The notes: generated by a model from the letters alone, not told the origin. A DNA stretch of 64,000 nucleotides from Allocoprobacillus sp002160865 (GCF_042850985.1 NZ_AP031415.1:682001-746000); one strand, 5' to 3'; positions 34,766 to 44,380 are shown, counted from the first letter of the stretch. Numbers and translations: made by a program.

Positions 34766-35218
34766 CTATAAAAATAAATGTATACTTATCATTATCAATA
34801 TCATTGAAACATAATGATAACTCGAAATGTGATGAAATACAAGTGAAAAGATAAAGACAAGACTCCAAAGACATAGTTGTAATCCAAGAAAATAATAGGG
34901 AATTGGTATGGCTAAAAGATACATCAAAAGAAGATGAATGATGGTATAAAAGCCAAGATAGAAAAACCATTGTTTGAAAAAGAAGAAACTACGTTGAAAT
35001 AGTGATAAACGAAGTTTGATAAAAGTATCTAAACAGATATACTGGTAAACAATCTGATAAAAAAGAAGACTCCAGATAATTTGAATGAGAATAAAGATAA
35101 GATAACGAAAATCAAAGAAAGGATAATGAAAAAGAATATAGGGTGTGAGTGTGGTATAAAGGTGATTGATGATGAAGATTAGACAACTATAAAAAAGTGA
35201 AAACTTAATCCATTTCAT
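34766..35218 (-). CDS. Hydrophobic membrane protein of the ABC operon
   Basis: 150 residues with about four TM helices and few charges. It overlaps the ATPase gene by 14 bases, so it is translationally coupled. It is likely a third small membrane subunit or an immunity-like partner of the transporter. No family recognised. Confidence 0.65.
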   Translation of the reverse strand: MKWIKFSLFYSCLIFIINHLYTTLTPYILFHYPFFDFRYLIFILIQIIWSLLFYQIVYQYICLDTFIKLRLSLFQRSFFFFKQWFFYLGFYTIIHLLLMYLLAIPIPYYFLGLQLCLWSLVFIFSLVFHHISSYHYVSMILIMISIHLFL

Positions 35219-35810
35219 CTAAATAAAGTTGTCCTTCTAAATGATAAATGTGGGTATAGTGAATATCTGGTAAGTAATCATGAGCTGCAATCATAATCGT
35301 ATGACCTTGTTGATGTAATTGATTGATAATTTGACAAAAGATGTGAATAGATTCCTGATCTAGACCACGTGTCGGTTCATCTAATAAAATCAATTCTTGT
35401 TTTTCCATGATTGCTTGAATGATTCCAGCTTTTTGACGCATTCCTACCGAAAAGTTTTTCAATTTCATACGACTATGAAAATCTAAGTGAAACTGTTGAC
35501 AGAGTTCTTCAATATATTGTTGATCATAATGATTGTTTAACGATGCAAGAAAGCGAAGATTATAGGCGAGTGTTTCATTTTCTAAAAATCCGGGATTTTC
35601 TATTAAAGCACCAATTTGTAAGTCTTTTTTCTTTTCTATAGTTCCTGATGTCGGTTTTAAGATATCACAAATCAGTTTAAATAATGTTGATTTACCTGAA
35701 CCATTAATTCCATGTATATAAATCAATTCATTGCCTTCTAAATGTAAAGAAAGATGTTGTAAGACTGTGTGTTTATGAAAGTCTTTATTTAAATCTTTAA
35801 TATCTAACAT
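35205..35810 (-). CDS. ABC transporter ATP-binding protein
   Basis: 201 residues. Walker A GINGSGKST, signature NFSVGMRQKAGI (a variant of LSGGQ), Walker B ELILLDEPTRGLD and the His switch AAHD. The short chain and signature fit ATPases of ABC-2-type exporters for peptides, lantibiotics or lipids. Pairs with the membrane genes on either side. Confidence 0.92.
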   Translation of the reverse strand: MLDIKDLNKDFHKHTVLQHLSLHLEGNELIYIHGINGSGKSTLFKLICDILKPTSGTIEKKKDLQIGALIENPGFLENETLAYNLRFLASLNNHYDQQYIEELCQQFHLDFHSRMKLKNFSVGMRQKAGIIQAIMEKQELILLDEPTRGLDQESIHIFCQIINQLHQQGHTIMIAAHDYLPDIHYTHIYHLEGQLYLDEMD

Positions 35811-35819
35811 AATGCCTCC

Positions 35820-36317
35820 TTAAAATAGTTTTGTAAATACAAGATGAAATAAAAAATTAATAAATACGGGTAAAGCTAAATAAAGAAAGTTTTTCTTATG
35901 CCCAATCTGTAAATAAATAATCGTTGCTTCAATCAATGTGATCATCATATTGATAATCATAAAGGTGACTGTGATTCCTAAATCACTTGGAGCAATACTA
36001 CCAAAAAAGAAATAATAACTGATATAAATGGTTGATGTGTATAAAATAGAAATAAGTATTAAAAATAAATAGGCTGTGATATAGGTTGTTTGTTCATTCA
36101 CTCTTATACGAACAGGTAATAATAATTGATTCATTCTGGCAATCCATTGATAAATCATTAATAAAAAAACATTATTCATATACACAGCAAGATAATGGGA
36201 ATAAATTAAACAGATGGTATAAGTATTTTTACCACATAAGACAGGTGATGCGATGAGCATCGCCATTAATAAAATAACAACTCTTTGATCTAACAGAGAA
36301 AACCATTTTCTAATCAT
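35820..36317 (-). CDS. ABC-2-like permease subunit, small
   Basis: 165 residues, about five TM helices. Overlaps the upstream membrane gene by eight bases and lies nine bases before the ATPase gene, so it is probably part of the transport channel. Family not recognised beyond ABC-2-like architecture. Confidence 0.65.
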   Translation of the reverse strand: MIRKWFSLLDQRVVILLMAMLIASPVLCGKNTYTICLIYSHYLAVYMNNVFLLMIYQWIARMNQLLLPVRIRVNEQTTYITAYLFLILISILYTSTIYISYYFFFGSIAPSDLGITVTFMIINMMITLIEATIIYLQIGHKKNFLYLALPVFINFLFHLVFTKLF

Positions 36318-37152
36318 GAGATTCTCTCCTTTTTAATAAAACTTGAAAACAAAGATAACAGATTCCTGCATAAATCAAAAAACAGAGAATATAAAGCGAC
36401 CAGTGGGATAATCCAAAAGGATTTTCTCTGACATGTTCTAAACCTAAGGCAACGAGATTATTGATTTGTATAATAAAAGCACTATCGGGATAAGGAAGAT
36501 AGCCTTGTATTAAAGCTGGGAATAAAACAAGCAGAATACCAATAATCACACCACAACAACGATAAACATATTTGTTGGTTATATTGCTTTGTAAAGAAAA
36601 GAGCAGTCCTGAGATTAACGCATAACCAAGTGATGTCAAAAGTAAAAAGAAAATAAGATTCAAACATTCATTGGGACATAATAATTGCGTTGTGATGTAG
36701 TAACCTTCAGGATAAGTCATGCTTTGAAAATGGATGGGAGCTAACATCATATGACTGACTATCAATAATCCAAGTTGCAAGCAAAGGACAACCAGAAAAG
36801 AAGAAATCATATTTTTGATGTAGACTTCTTGATAAAATCTTTGTCTTGTCAGACGGGTTTCAATAGGGTAGACAGCGTGATTTTGATGCATGTTTAAGAG
36901 ATCATAGGACATAATATTAGGCAACACCAACATCATTAAAATAAAGATGAAGGGATTGGTTCCAATGCGAAATAGACTATAAAAGAATTCTAATCCGGCA
37001 TTAGGATAAGCCTGTTGATAGCCCGGTGAGGAAAAAATGGATTGTTGAAAACTATAAAACATCGAAATCAACATCAATATAAATACAATCACAATTAAAA
37101 ATAATTTTTCTTTATAAAGAAATGCTTTCCATAAGAAACGATGTTCTTTCAT
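36310..37152 (-). CDS. ABC-2-like permease subunit, large
   Basis: 280 residues. Six or so TM helices with a long loop between the first two (residues 45-75). First gene of the minus-strand operon. Start taken at MKEHRFLW, about 11 bases after AGGAGG; a TTG nearer the ribosome binding site is possible. Divergent from the LytTR regulator, with a candidate operator between them. Confidence 0.7.
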   Translation of the reverse strand: MKEHRFLWKAFLYKEKLFLIVIVFILMLISMFYSFQQSIFSSPGYQQAYPNAGLEFFYSLFRIGTNPFIFILMMLVLPNIMSYDLLNMHQNHAVYPIETRLTRQRFYQEVYIKNMISSFLVVLCLQLGLLIVSHMMLAPIHFQSMTYPEGYYITTQLLCPNECLNLIFFLLLTSLGYALISGLLFSLQSNITNKYVYRCCGVIIGILLVLFPALIQGYLPYPDSAFIIQINNLVALGLEHVRENPFGLSHWSLYILCFLIYAGICYLCFQVLLKRRESHD

Positions 37153-37220
37153 AAAATGCAATTCCTCCTTTCGTTTATTGCGGTATAACCTTAACAAATT
37201 TATGTAAAAATAAATCAAAA

Positions 37221-37239
37221 TTGTGCTAAAAATGCACAA
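37221..37239. promoter_or_regulatory. Candidate operator between the ABC operon and the LytTR gene
   Basis: Inverted repeat TTGTGC-N7-GCACAA in the divergent intergenic region. It could be the binding site of a regulator of both transcripts; it does not resemble a LytTR direct repeat. Confidence 0.4.
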
Positions 37240-37306
37240 GTAGGAGTAAAAGTGGCATTTTTTCTTTCAAAATGGGTAGGTAAAATAATGCTAGGGAGTG
37301 ATAGTT

Positions 37307-38011
37307 ATGAAAGTTTTTATTTGTATTGATGATGAAGATTGTATTGAAAATTTAAGTGAATTATTATATCAGACAAAGATTGATGAAAATATGATGATTG
37401 ATAGTTATACTCAGTATCCTCAGATTTTACGTTCACCATTAAAAGATAGTTATAATGTCGCTTTTATTAGTGATTATATTGATGGAAACAGTGGGTTTAA
37501 ACTGGGACGTGAGCTACATTGTGTGAATCCAGAATGCTTAATTATTTATATTGGAAATGATTATTCTCATATGCATGAGAGTTTTCGAGCATTTGGTTTT
37601 GGAATGTTTTTGAAAAAAGAACTCTATGATTTATTTAATGGTGAGTTTCAAAGGATATGGACACATTATCAGCAGTTACATCATCAAGTTTTATTTTATT
37701 TAGATCAAGGGGGTTCACGACGTTTTTTACCAAGTGAAATTGTGTATATTGAATGTGGGCGTTTTCAAACTAAAGTGGTCACAGAAAGTCAATATTTTTA
37801 TGGTCATTTTCATGATTTAAGTCGCGTAAAGAAAAAATTAATGAATTATTCTTTTTTTCAGATGCATCCTTATTATTTTGTTAATATGCATCATATTTTA
37901 TTGATTCGAAATGGAGAACTGGAGATGTGTAACGGGGATTGTGTACCGACTTCAATTATGAATAAGGAAGTCATTAATGATGCGATTCAATCTTTTGTGA
38001 GTAGTCTTTAA
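37307..38011 (+). CDS. LytTR regulator with atypical receiver domain
   Basis: 234 residues. N-terminal receiver-like domain (about 1-120) and a C-terminal LytTR DNA-binding domain (about 135-232: RFLPSEIVYIECGRFQTKV, FFQMHPYYFVNM). In the receiver, the conserved phosphoacceptor Asp position (AFISDYIDGNSG) reads Ser, with an Asp one residue later; the early acidic pair (DDED) is present. No histidine kinase adjoins it. It may work without phosphorylation. Start at ATG 37307, AGGGAG eight bases upstream. Probably regulates the divergent ABC operon. Confidence 0.8.
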   Translation: MKVFICIDDEDCIENLSELLYQTKIDENMMIDSYTQYPQILRSPLKDSYNVAFISDYIDGNSGFKLGRELHCVNPECLIIYIGNDYSHMHESFRAFGFGMFLKKELYDLFNGEFQRIWTHYQQLHHQVLFYLDQGGSRRFLPSEIVYIECGRFQTKVVTESQYFYGHFHDLSRVKKKLMNYSFFQMHPYYFVNMHHILLIRNGELEMCNGDCVPTSIMNKEVINDAIQSFVSSL

Positions 38012-38027
38012 AAATTGTGAATAAATG

Positions 38028-38056
38028 TTGAAAAAAAAGAGTAGAAATGATATTAT
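38028..38056 (+). promoter_or_regulatory. Promoter of the purine operon
   Basis: -35 TTGAAA (38028-38033), 17-base spacer, -10 TATTAT (38051-38056), giving a start just before the ZTP riboswitch. Confidence 0.7.
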
Positions 38057-38062
38057 TCATGT

Positions 38063-38160
38063 AGTTATACAACTGACGGAAGTGGAAAGGACCACATGGA
38101 AGTATAATGGGAAAGAGTCGACCGTCTGGGCAAATGACCGGATGTTTAGACTCTTTTTTT
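38063..38160 (+). promoter_or_regulatory. ZTP (pfl-motif) riboswitch with terminator
   Basis: The aptamer pattern is visible: P1 ATAC/GTAT, the conserved ACTGACGG, P2 GTGG/CCAC, then ATGGAA, and, after a linker, the second conserved block CCGTCTGGGCA, able to form the pseudoknot. It runs into a terminator (AAAGAGTC/GACTCTTT and a T-run to 38160). ZTP builds up when 10-formyl-THF is low and turns the switch on. The genes downstream (fhs, pur) are exactly its usual targets. Assigned by motif, not by covariance search. Confidence 0.85.
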
Positions 38161-38261
38161 GGTTTTTCATAAATTGACAGCGATATCAATAGTCAAAAGG
38201 ATGAATTTATGATATAAAGAAAGTGTCAAGAGGTCATAAAATCAAAACAGAAAGGGTGTTA

Positions 38262-39935
38262 ATGATGTTAACAGATGTAGAAATTGCACAAAGTGCAGTA
38301 ATGGAACCAATTCAAGAAATTGCGAAAAAAGTAGGATTGAATGAAGATGATTTAGAGCTTTATGGAAAATATAAAGCAAAAATTTCTTTAGAAGCTATTA
38401 ATCAGCTTCAATCAAAAGATAATGGCAAATTAATTTTAGTTACAGCCATTAACCCAACTCCAGCTGGAGAAGGAAAAACAACGACAATGATTGGTTTATC
38501 TCAAGCTTTAAATAAGTTAGGGAAAAAATCAGTTGTCGCTATGCGTGAACCAAGTCTAGGACCATGTTTTGGTATTAAAGGTGGAGCTGCTGGTGGTGGC
38601 TATGCGCAAGTGGTGCCAATGGAAGACATTAATTTGCATTTTACAGGTGATATTCATGCGATTACCACAGCGAATAACTTGATTGCAGCTATGCTGGATA
38701 ATTCAATTCAACAAGGCAATCCGTTAGATATTGATACACGTCAGATTGTCTGGAAACGTTGTGTCGATTTAAATGACCGTGCTTTAAGACATATCGTTGT
38801 AGGATTAGGTGGTAAAGTCAATGGTGTGCCTCGAGAAGATGGTTTTGATATTTCAGTGGCGAGTGAAGTCATGGCTATTTTATGTCTGGCAACATCTTTA
38901 GAAGATTTAAAACAACGTGCTGGACGTATGATTGTGGCTTATAATCATGCTGGTGAACCAGTGACTGTTGATGATATTCAAGCAACAGGAGCCGTCACAT
39001 TATTATTGAAAGATGCGATTAAACCAAATCTTGTCCAGACATTAGATCATACACCGGTTTTTGTTCATGGAGGACCATTTGCCAATATCGCTCACGGATG
39101 TAACTCTGTCATGGCAACCAATCTAGCAATGAAATTAGGTGATTATGCGATTACAGAAGCAGGATTTGGAGCTGATTTAGGGGCTGAAAAGTTCTTAGAT
39201 ATTAAATGTCGTCAAGCAGGTTTAAAACCTGATGCAGTTGTGATTGTGGCGACTGTACGTGCCTTAAAGATGCATGGTGGTGTTGCGAAAAAGGATTTAG
39301 GAGAAGAAAATTTAGAAGCTTTACGTAAAGGAATTGAAAACTTAGAAAAACATATTGAAAATATTCATAAATATCATTTACCTAGTGTTGTGGCGATTAA
39401 TGCTTTTCCAACAGACACAGAAGCTGAACTTCAGTTGTTGAAGGATATTTGTTTACAAAAAGGTGTTGATGTCGCTATCAGTGAAGTTTGGGCAAAGGGA
39501 GCTGATGGGGGTATTGAATTAGCTGAAAAATTGTTAGATGTTTTAGATACACAGACAGCTGATTTTGAGCCTTTATATGATTTGGATTTATCTATTGAAG
39601 AAAAAATCAAAGTCATTGCAAGAGAAATTTATGGTGCTAATGATGTGACTTTCACAAAGAAAGTAGTTAATAAAATGAAAAAATATGAAGCACAGGGATT
39701 AGGAAAGTTACCAATCTGTATTGCAAAAACACAATATTCACTTTCTGATGATCCAACTTTACTTGGTCGTCCAAGTGGATTTGTAGTGAAAATCAATGAT
39801 TTGATTCCTAACACAGGAGCAGGTTTTTTAGTTGCGATTAGTGGTGATATTATGCGTATGCCGGGATTACCTAAACAACCTGCAGCAGTGAATATGGATA
39901 TAGATGAAGATGGAAAAATTGTGGGATTATTTTAA
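38262..39935 (+). CDS. fhs: Formate-tetrahydrofolate ligase
   Basis: 557 residues. Makes 10-formyl-THF from formate, THF and ATP in the cytoplasm. The P-loop TPAGEGKTTTMIGLSQAL is intact, with MREPSLGPCFGIKGGAAGGGYAQVVPMEDINLHFTGD, shown here in parts: PSLGPCFG, KGGAAGGG and INLHFTGD. First gene of the purine operon. ATG 38262 or 38265 are both possible; an in-frame Met 13 codons earlier has no ribosome binding site. Formate from the PFL locus is the likely substrate. Confidence 0.97.
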   Translation: MMLTDVEIAQSAVMEPIQEIAKKVGLNEDDLELYGKYKAKISLEAINQLQSKDNGKLILVTAINPTPAGEGKTTTMIGLSQALNKLGKKSVVAMREPSLGPCFGIKGGAAGGGYAQVVPMEDINLHFTGDIHAITTANNLIAAMLDNSIQQGNPLDIDTRQIVWKRCVDLNDRALRHIVVGLGGKVNGVPREDGFDISVASEVMAILCLATSLEDLKQRAGRMIVAYNHAGEPVTVDDIQATGAVTLLLKDAIKPNLVQTLDHTPVFVHGGPFANIAHGCNSVMATNLAMKLGDYAITEAGFGADLGAEKFLDIKCRQAGLKPDAVVIVATVRALKMHGGVAKKDLGEENLEALRKGIENLEKHIENIHKYHLPSVVAINAFPTDTEAELQLLKDICLQKGVDVAISEVWAKGADGGIELAEKLLDVLDTQTADFEPLYDLDLSIEEKIKVIAREIYGANDVTFTKKVVNKMKKYEAQGLGKLPICIAKTQYSLSDDPTLLGRPSGFVVKINDLIPNTGAGFLVAISGDIMRMPGLPKQPAAVNMDIDEDGKIVGLF

Positions 39936-39951
39936 GGAAAGGAATGAAACA

Positions 39952-40440
39952 ATGAAAGTTGCAGTGATTATGGGTTCAACAAGTGATTTACCTAAAGTTG
40001 AACCAGCGATTCAGATTTTAAAAGATTATGGTGTCGATGTACAGGTGAGATGTTTATCTGCTCATCGTGCACATGCAGGATTAAGTGCCTTTATGGAAGA
40101 AGTGAATACCAATGGTACAGAAGTGATTATTACAGCGGCTGGGATGGCCGCAGCCCTTCCAGGTGTTGTCGCTTCTCAAACCGTATTACCTGTCATTGGT
40201 GTTCCGCTAAGTGGGGCGACATTAGATGGTATGGATGCTTTATTATCAATTGTCCAGATGCCTTCTGGTATTCCCGTTGCGACAGTCGCTATTAATGGAA
40301 GTAAAAATGCAGCTTATTTAGCTTTACAGATGATGGCTGTTCATCATGAACAATTAAAGGCAAAATTATTAGCTTTCCGTCAGGACAATGAAAAACAGGC
40401 AATGAAAGCAAATCAGGAAATTATGGAAAAATATCAATAA
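39952..40440 (+). CDS. purE: N5-carboxyaminoimidazole ribonucleotide mutase / AIR carboxylase
   Basis: 162 residues. VAVIMGSTSDLPKVEPA, the loop CLSAHRAHAG, ITAAGMAAALPGVVAS, and VPLSGATLDGMDALLS mark PurE. Class I PurE needs PurK; no purK is in the operon, so either it is elsewhere or this is a class II AIR carboxylase. Start at MKVAVIM behind AAAGGA rather than a Met 16 codons earlier inside fhs. Confidence 0.95.
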   Translation: MKVAVIMGSTSDLPKVEPAIQILKDYGVDVQVRCLSAHRAHAGLSAFMEEVNTNGTEVIITAAGMAAALPGVVASQTVLPVIGVPLSGATLDGMDALLSIVQMPSGIPVATVAINGSKNAAYLALQMMAVHHEQLKAKLLAFRQDNEKQAMKANQEIMEKYQ

Positions 40441-40458
40441 ATAAAGGAGAATCAAACA

Positions 40459-41163
40459 ATGGCAAAATTATTATATGAAGGAAAAGCAAAACAAGTTTAT
40501 GAAACAGAAAATCCAAATGAATACATTATTCATTATAAAGATGATGCAACAGCTGGTAACGGAGTGAAACATGATCAGTTTGAAGGAAAAGGTGTTTTAA
40601 ACAACACAATTTCTTGTATTATCTTTGATATGTTAGAAGAAGCAGGAATCAAAACACATATGATTGAAAAAATCAATGAAAGAGATATTCGTGTGAAAAA
40701 AGTAGAAATCTTCCCATTGGAAGTTATTATTAGAAATATTACAACAGGATCATTTTGTAAAAGATTAGGGGCTAAAGAAGGTATTGTTTTAGATGAACCA
40801 ATATTCGAATTAAGTTATAAAAATGATGATTATGGTGATCCATTGATTAATGATGATCATGCAGTCGCATTAGGACTAGCAACACGTGAAGAATTGAAAT
40901 ATATCCGTGAAACAACATTAAAGATTAATGAATTATTAAAAGCATTTTTCTTGAAATTAAATTTAAAATTGGTTGATTTTAAAATTGAATTTGGAAAAAC
41001 AGAAGATGGTCAAATCTTATTAGCTGATGAAATTTCACCTGATTCTTGTCGTTTATGGGATGTGGATACAAATCAAAAATATGATAAAGATGTCTTTAGA
41101 CAAGATATTGGAGATTTAATTGAAACTTATAAAGCAGTACTAGCAAGAATGGAAAATAAATAA
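40459..41163 (+). CDS. purC: SAICAR synthase
   Basis: 234 residues. Joins CAIR and aspartate using ATP. N-terminal LLYEGKAKQVYET, DDATAGNG, PLEVIIRNITTGSF and the C-terminal ADEISPDSCRLWD are family hallmarks. 18 bases after purE, AAAGGAG upstream. Confidence 0.97.
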   Translation: MAKLLYEGKAKQVYETENPNEYIIHYKDDATAGNGVKHDQFEGKGVLNNTISCIIFDMLEEAGIKTHMIEKINERDIRVKKVEIFPLEVIIRNITTGSFCKRLGAKEGIVLDEPIFELSYKNDDYGDPLINDDHAVALGLATREELKYIRETTLKINELLKAFFLKLNLKLVDFKIEFGKTEDGQILLADEISPDSCRLWDVDTNQKYDKDVFRQDIGDLIETYKAVLARMENK

Positions 41164-41174
41164 GGAGTATAAAT

Positions 41175-42200
41175 ATGGATTATAAAAAAGCGGGTGTAGA
41201 TATTGAAGCTGGGTATCAATCAGTGGAATTGATGAAGGAACATGTCAAAGCGACAATGCGTCCAGAAGTGCTTGGAGGATTAGGTGGTTTTGCCGGTGCC
41301 TTTGATTTAAGTGCTATTAAAAATATGGAAGACCCTGTCTTGTTGTCAGGAACTGATGGTTGTGGAACAAAGGTCAAATTAGCTTTTATCTTAGATAAAC
41401 ATGATACGATTGGGATTGATGCAGTCGCTATGTGTGTTAATGATATTGCATGTAGTGGGGGAGAACCTTTATTTTTCCTGGATTATATTGCTTGTGGAAA
41501 GAACTATCCTGAAAAAATTGCGACGATTGTTAAAGGGGTGGCTGAAGGATGTATTCAGTCTGAGTGTGCATTAGTTGGTGGTGAAACAGCTGAACATCCG
41601 GGATTAATGCCAGAAAATGATTATGATTTAGCTGGTTTTGCAGTCGGTGTCGTGGATAAAAAAGATATTATTGATGGTTCAACAATTAAAGAAGGCGATG
41701 TTTTAATTGGTATTGCTTCAAGTGGTGTGCATAGTAATGGTTTTTCTCTTGTCAGAAAAGTTTTTGAGATGAGTGAAGCATCTTTAAATACATATTATGA
41801 TGAATTAAAGGGAACATTGGGTGAAGTCTTATTAACACCAACAAGAATTTATGTCAAAGCTTTAAAGAATATCAAAAATGCAGGTGTGAAGATTAAAGGA
41901 TGTTCTCATATTACTGGTGGGGGATTCTATGAAAATGTACCAAGAATGTTACCAGAAAATGCTTTGGCTGTGATTGAAAAGAACAGTTATCCAATTCCAC
42001 CTATTTTTGATTTAATTCAAAAACAAGGACAGATTGAAGAACAGATGATGTATAATACTTTCAATATGGGTCTTGGTATGGTCATTGCAGTGAATAAAGA
42101 GGATGTTGATACAGTTTTAAAAGCCATTGAAGCTTCTGGTGATTATGGTTATGTTGTTGGACATATTGAAGCAGGACAAAAAGGAGTTCAATTATGTTAA
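41175..42200 (+). CDS. purM: Phosphoribosylformylglycinamidine cyclo-ligase (AIR synthase)
   Basis: 341 residues. MDYKKAGVDIEAG, LLSGTDGCGTKVKLAF, DAVAMCVNDIACSGGEPLFFLDY, ALVGGETAEHPG and SGVHSNGFSLVRK identify PurM. Overlaps purN by seven bases. Confidence 0.97.
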   Translation: MDYKKAGVDIEAGYQSVELMKEHVKATMRPEVLGGLGGFAGAFDLSAIKNMEDPVLLSGTDGCGTKVKLAFILDKHDTIGIDAVAMCVNDIACSGGEPLFFLDYIACGKNYPEKIATIVKGVAEGCIQSECALVGGETAEHPGLMPENDYDLAGFAVGVVDKKDIIDGSTIKEGDVLIGIASSGVHSNGFSLVRKVFEMSEASLNTYYDELKGTLGEVLLTPTRIYVKALKNIKNAGVKIKGCSHITGGGFYENVPRMLPENALAVIEKNSYPIPPIFDLIQKQGQIEEQMMYNTFNMGLGMVIAVNKEDVDTVLKAIEASGDYGYVVGHIEAGQKGVQLC

Positions 42201-42787
42201 AGATTGCTGTGATGATTTCTGGAGGCGGAACAGATTTACAGTCAATTATAGATGCCTGTCAGGCAGGAAAAATCAATGGACAGATTGAACTTGTTATTTC
42301 TAATCGTCAAAAGGCATATGGCTTAGAGCGTGCTCAAAAAGCAGGAATTGAAACAGCTGTTGTCAAAAAGAATGATGCATTGATTGTTTCCATGTTCAAA
42401 GAAAGACAGATTGATTTGGTTGTTTTAGCTGGTTATTTAGCCATTTTAACAGATGAACTGATTGATGCTTATCCAAATCAGATTATCAATATTCATCCTT
42501 CATTGATTCCTTCTTTTTGTGGAGCTGGGATGTACGGGATACATGTTCATGAGGCTGTGTTGAATAGAGGTGTCAAAGTCAGCGGGGCAACTGTTCATTT
42601 TGTCAGCCGTGAAATTGATGGTGGACCGATTATTAAACAGGTGGCTTGTGATATTTCTGATTTAGATAAAGCTGAGGATATTCAGGCAAGAGTCTTAGAG
42701 ATTGAACATCAAATTTTACCTGAAGTTGTAGGATTATATTGTGATGGAAGAATACAAATTGAAAATGGAAGGGTAAAGGTGATTTAA
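42194..42787 (+). CDS. purN: Phosphoribosylglycinamide formyltransferase
   Basis: 197 residues. Transfers the formyl group of 10-formyl-THF to GAR. KIAVMISGGGTDLQSII, the INIHPSLIPSF catalytic segment and VSGATVHFVSREIDGGPI are intact. It depends on the Fhs product encoded in the same operon. The purH start follows the stop directly. Confidence 0.96.
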   Translation: MLKIAVMISGGGTDLQSIIDACQAGKINGQIELVISNRQKAYGLERAQKAGIETAVVKKNDALIVSMFKERQIDLVVLAGYLAILTDELIDAYPNQIINIHPSLIPSFCGAGMYGIHVHEAVLNRGVKVSGATVHFVSREIDGGPIIKQVACDISDLDKAEDIQARVLEIEHQILPEVVGLYCDGRIQIENGRVKVI

Positions 42788-44311
42788 ATGAAAAGAGCTT
42801 TGATTTCTGTAACGAATAAAGATGGTATTGTGGATTTTGCGAAAGGTTTGGTTGAATTAGGATTTGAAATTGTTTCAACAGGTGGAACAATGAAAGTCTT
42901 AGAAGATAATGGTGTCAGCTGTATTGCGATTGATGATGTGACTGGTTTTCCAGAAATGTTAGATGGGAGAGTGAAAACTTTACATCCTAAAGTTCATGGT
43001 GGATTGTTATTTAAAAGAGATAATCCAGAACATGTCAAAACAATTCAAGAACACAATATTCAACCGATTGACTTGGTTTGTGTGAATTTATATGAATTTG
43101 AAAAAGCTTTAAAAGCTGGTAAACCCATGGAAGATATGATTGAAAATATTGATATTGGTGGACCTTCTATGATTAGAAGTGCAGCTAAAAACTTTAAAGA
43201 TGTTTTGATTGTCACTGATCCTCGTGATTATACAAAAGTTTTAGAAACGATTCAAAATCATCAAGATGATTATGATTTTAGATTACATTTAGCTTATAAG
43301 GCTTTTAGTACAACTGGAGCCTATGATGCAATGATTTCACGTTATTTTGCAGATGTATGTCATGATGAATTCCCTGATACTTTAAATATTTCTTTAAAGA
43401 AAGTAGAACATTTACGTTATGGGGAAAACTCTCAACAGGCAGCTAATAAATATGAAGATACATATGTTCAAAAATCTTTATTGGATTATGAACAATTACA
43501 TGGTAAAGAAATATCTTTTAATAATGTGAATGATTTATATGGAGCTGTGGCTTTAGTGAGAGAATTTGGTGATCAGATTGTCACAGCGGCTATTAAACAT
43601 TCTACACCTTGTGGAGTGGCTGTTGGAAAAACAGGTTATGATTCTTATATGAAAGCTTATGAAGCTGATCCACAATCTATCTTTGGTGGTATTGTAGCTG
43701 TGAACTATAAAATTGATAAACAGACAGCTGAGCAGATGCATAAGATTTTCTTAGAAATTGTAGCTGCACCTGATTTTGACGTGGATGCTTTGGAAGTTTT
43801 AAAGAAAAAGAAAAATTTACGTATCTTAAAGTTAAAGAATTTAGATGCCAGAGATGCCAAATATGATATTAAATATCTTGAAGGAAAAGTTTTGGTTCAA
43901 GAATTAAATACAAAGATGATTGATGAAATGAAAGTTGTCACTGAAGCCAAACCAACACCAGAACAATTAACAGATATGGAATTTGGTATGAAAGTCGTTA
44001 AATATGTCAAATCAAATGCCATCTGTATTGTGAAAAATGGTGTCACATTAGCGATTGGTGGTGGACAAACTTCACGTGTCTGGGCATTGGAAAATGCGAT
44101 TAGAAATAATCCAGATAAAGACTTTAAAGATTCTGTTCTTGCCAGTGATGCATTCTTCCCATTCAATGACTGTGTCGATGTCGCTGCTCAAGCTGGGGTA
44201 GGTGCCATTATCCAACCAGGTGGAAGTATCAGAGATCAGGATTCTATTGATTTATGTAATGAAAAGAATATTCCAATGGTCTTTAGTGGATATAGACATT
44301 TTAGACATTAA
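42788..44311 (+). CDS. purH: Bifunctional AICAR transformylase / IMP cyclohydrolase
   Basis: 507 residues. N-terminal MGS-like cyclohydrolase domain (RALISVTNKDGIVDFAKGL, STGGTMKVL) and the C-terminal AICAR transformylase with IKHSTPCGVAVG, GGGQTSRVWALE and DAFFPFNDCVDVAA. Last two steps to IMP, using 10-formyl-THF. A small hairpin (AGGCATAT/ATATGCCT, 44319-44342) without a T-run separates it from purD. Confidence 0.97.
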   Translation: MKRALISVTNKDGIVDFAKGLVELGFEIVSTGGTMKVLEDNGVSCIAIDDVTGFPEMLDGRVKTLHPKVHGGLLFKRDNPEHVKTIQEHNIQPIDLVCVNLYEFEKALKAGKPMEDMIENIDIGGPSMIRSAAKNFKDVLIVTDPRDYTKVLETIQNHQDDYDFRLHLAYKAFSTTGAYDAMISRYFADVCHDEFPDTLNISLKKVEHLRYGENSQQAANKYEDTYVQKSLLDYEQLHGKEISFNNVNDLYGAVALVREFGDQIVTAAIKHSTPCGVAVGKTGYDSYMKAYEADPQSIFGGIVAVNYKIDKQTAEQMHKIFLEIVAAPDFDVDALEVLKKKKNLRILKLKNLDARDAKYDIKYLEGKVLVQELNTKMIDEMKVVTEAKPTPEQLTDMEFGMKVVKYVKSNAICIVKNGVTLAIGGGQTSRVWALENAIRNNPDKDFKDSVLASDAFFPFNDCVDVAAQAGVGAIIQPGGSIRDQDSIDLCNEKNIPMVFSGYRHFRH

Positions 44312-44380
44312 TATCATCAGGCATATCTATTATGATATGCCTCCTATAAGTTTATAATGAAATCATCAAAGGAGATATAT

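Noticed and set aside
38170..38230. A second promoter (TTGACA at about 38174) between the riboswitch and fhs
   Set aside because: No acceptable -10 at the right distance; AAGGAT is poor.
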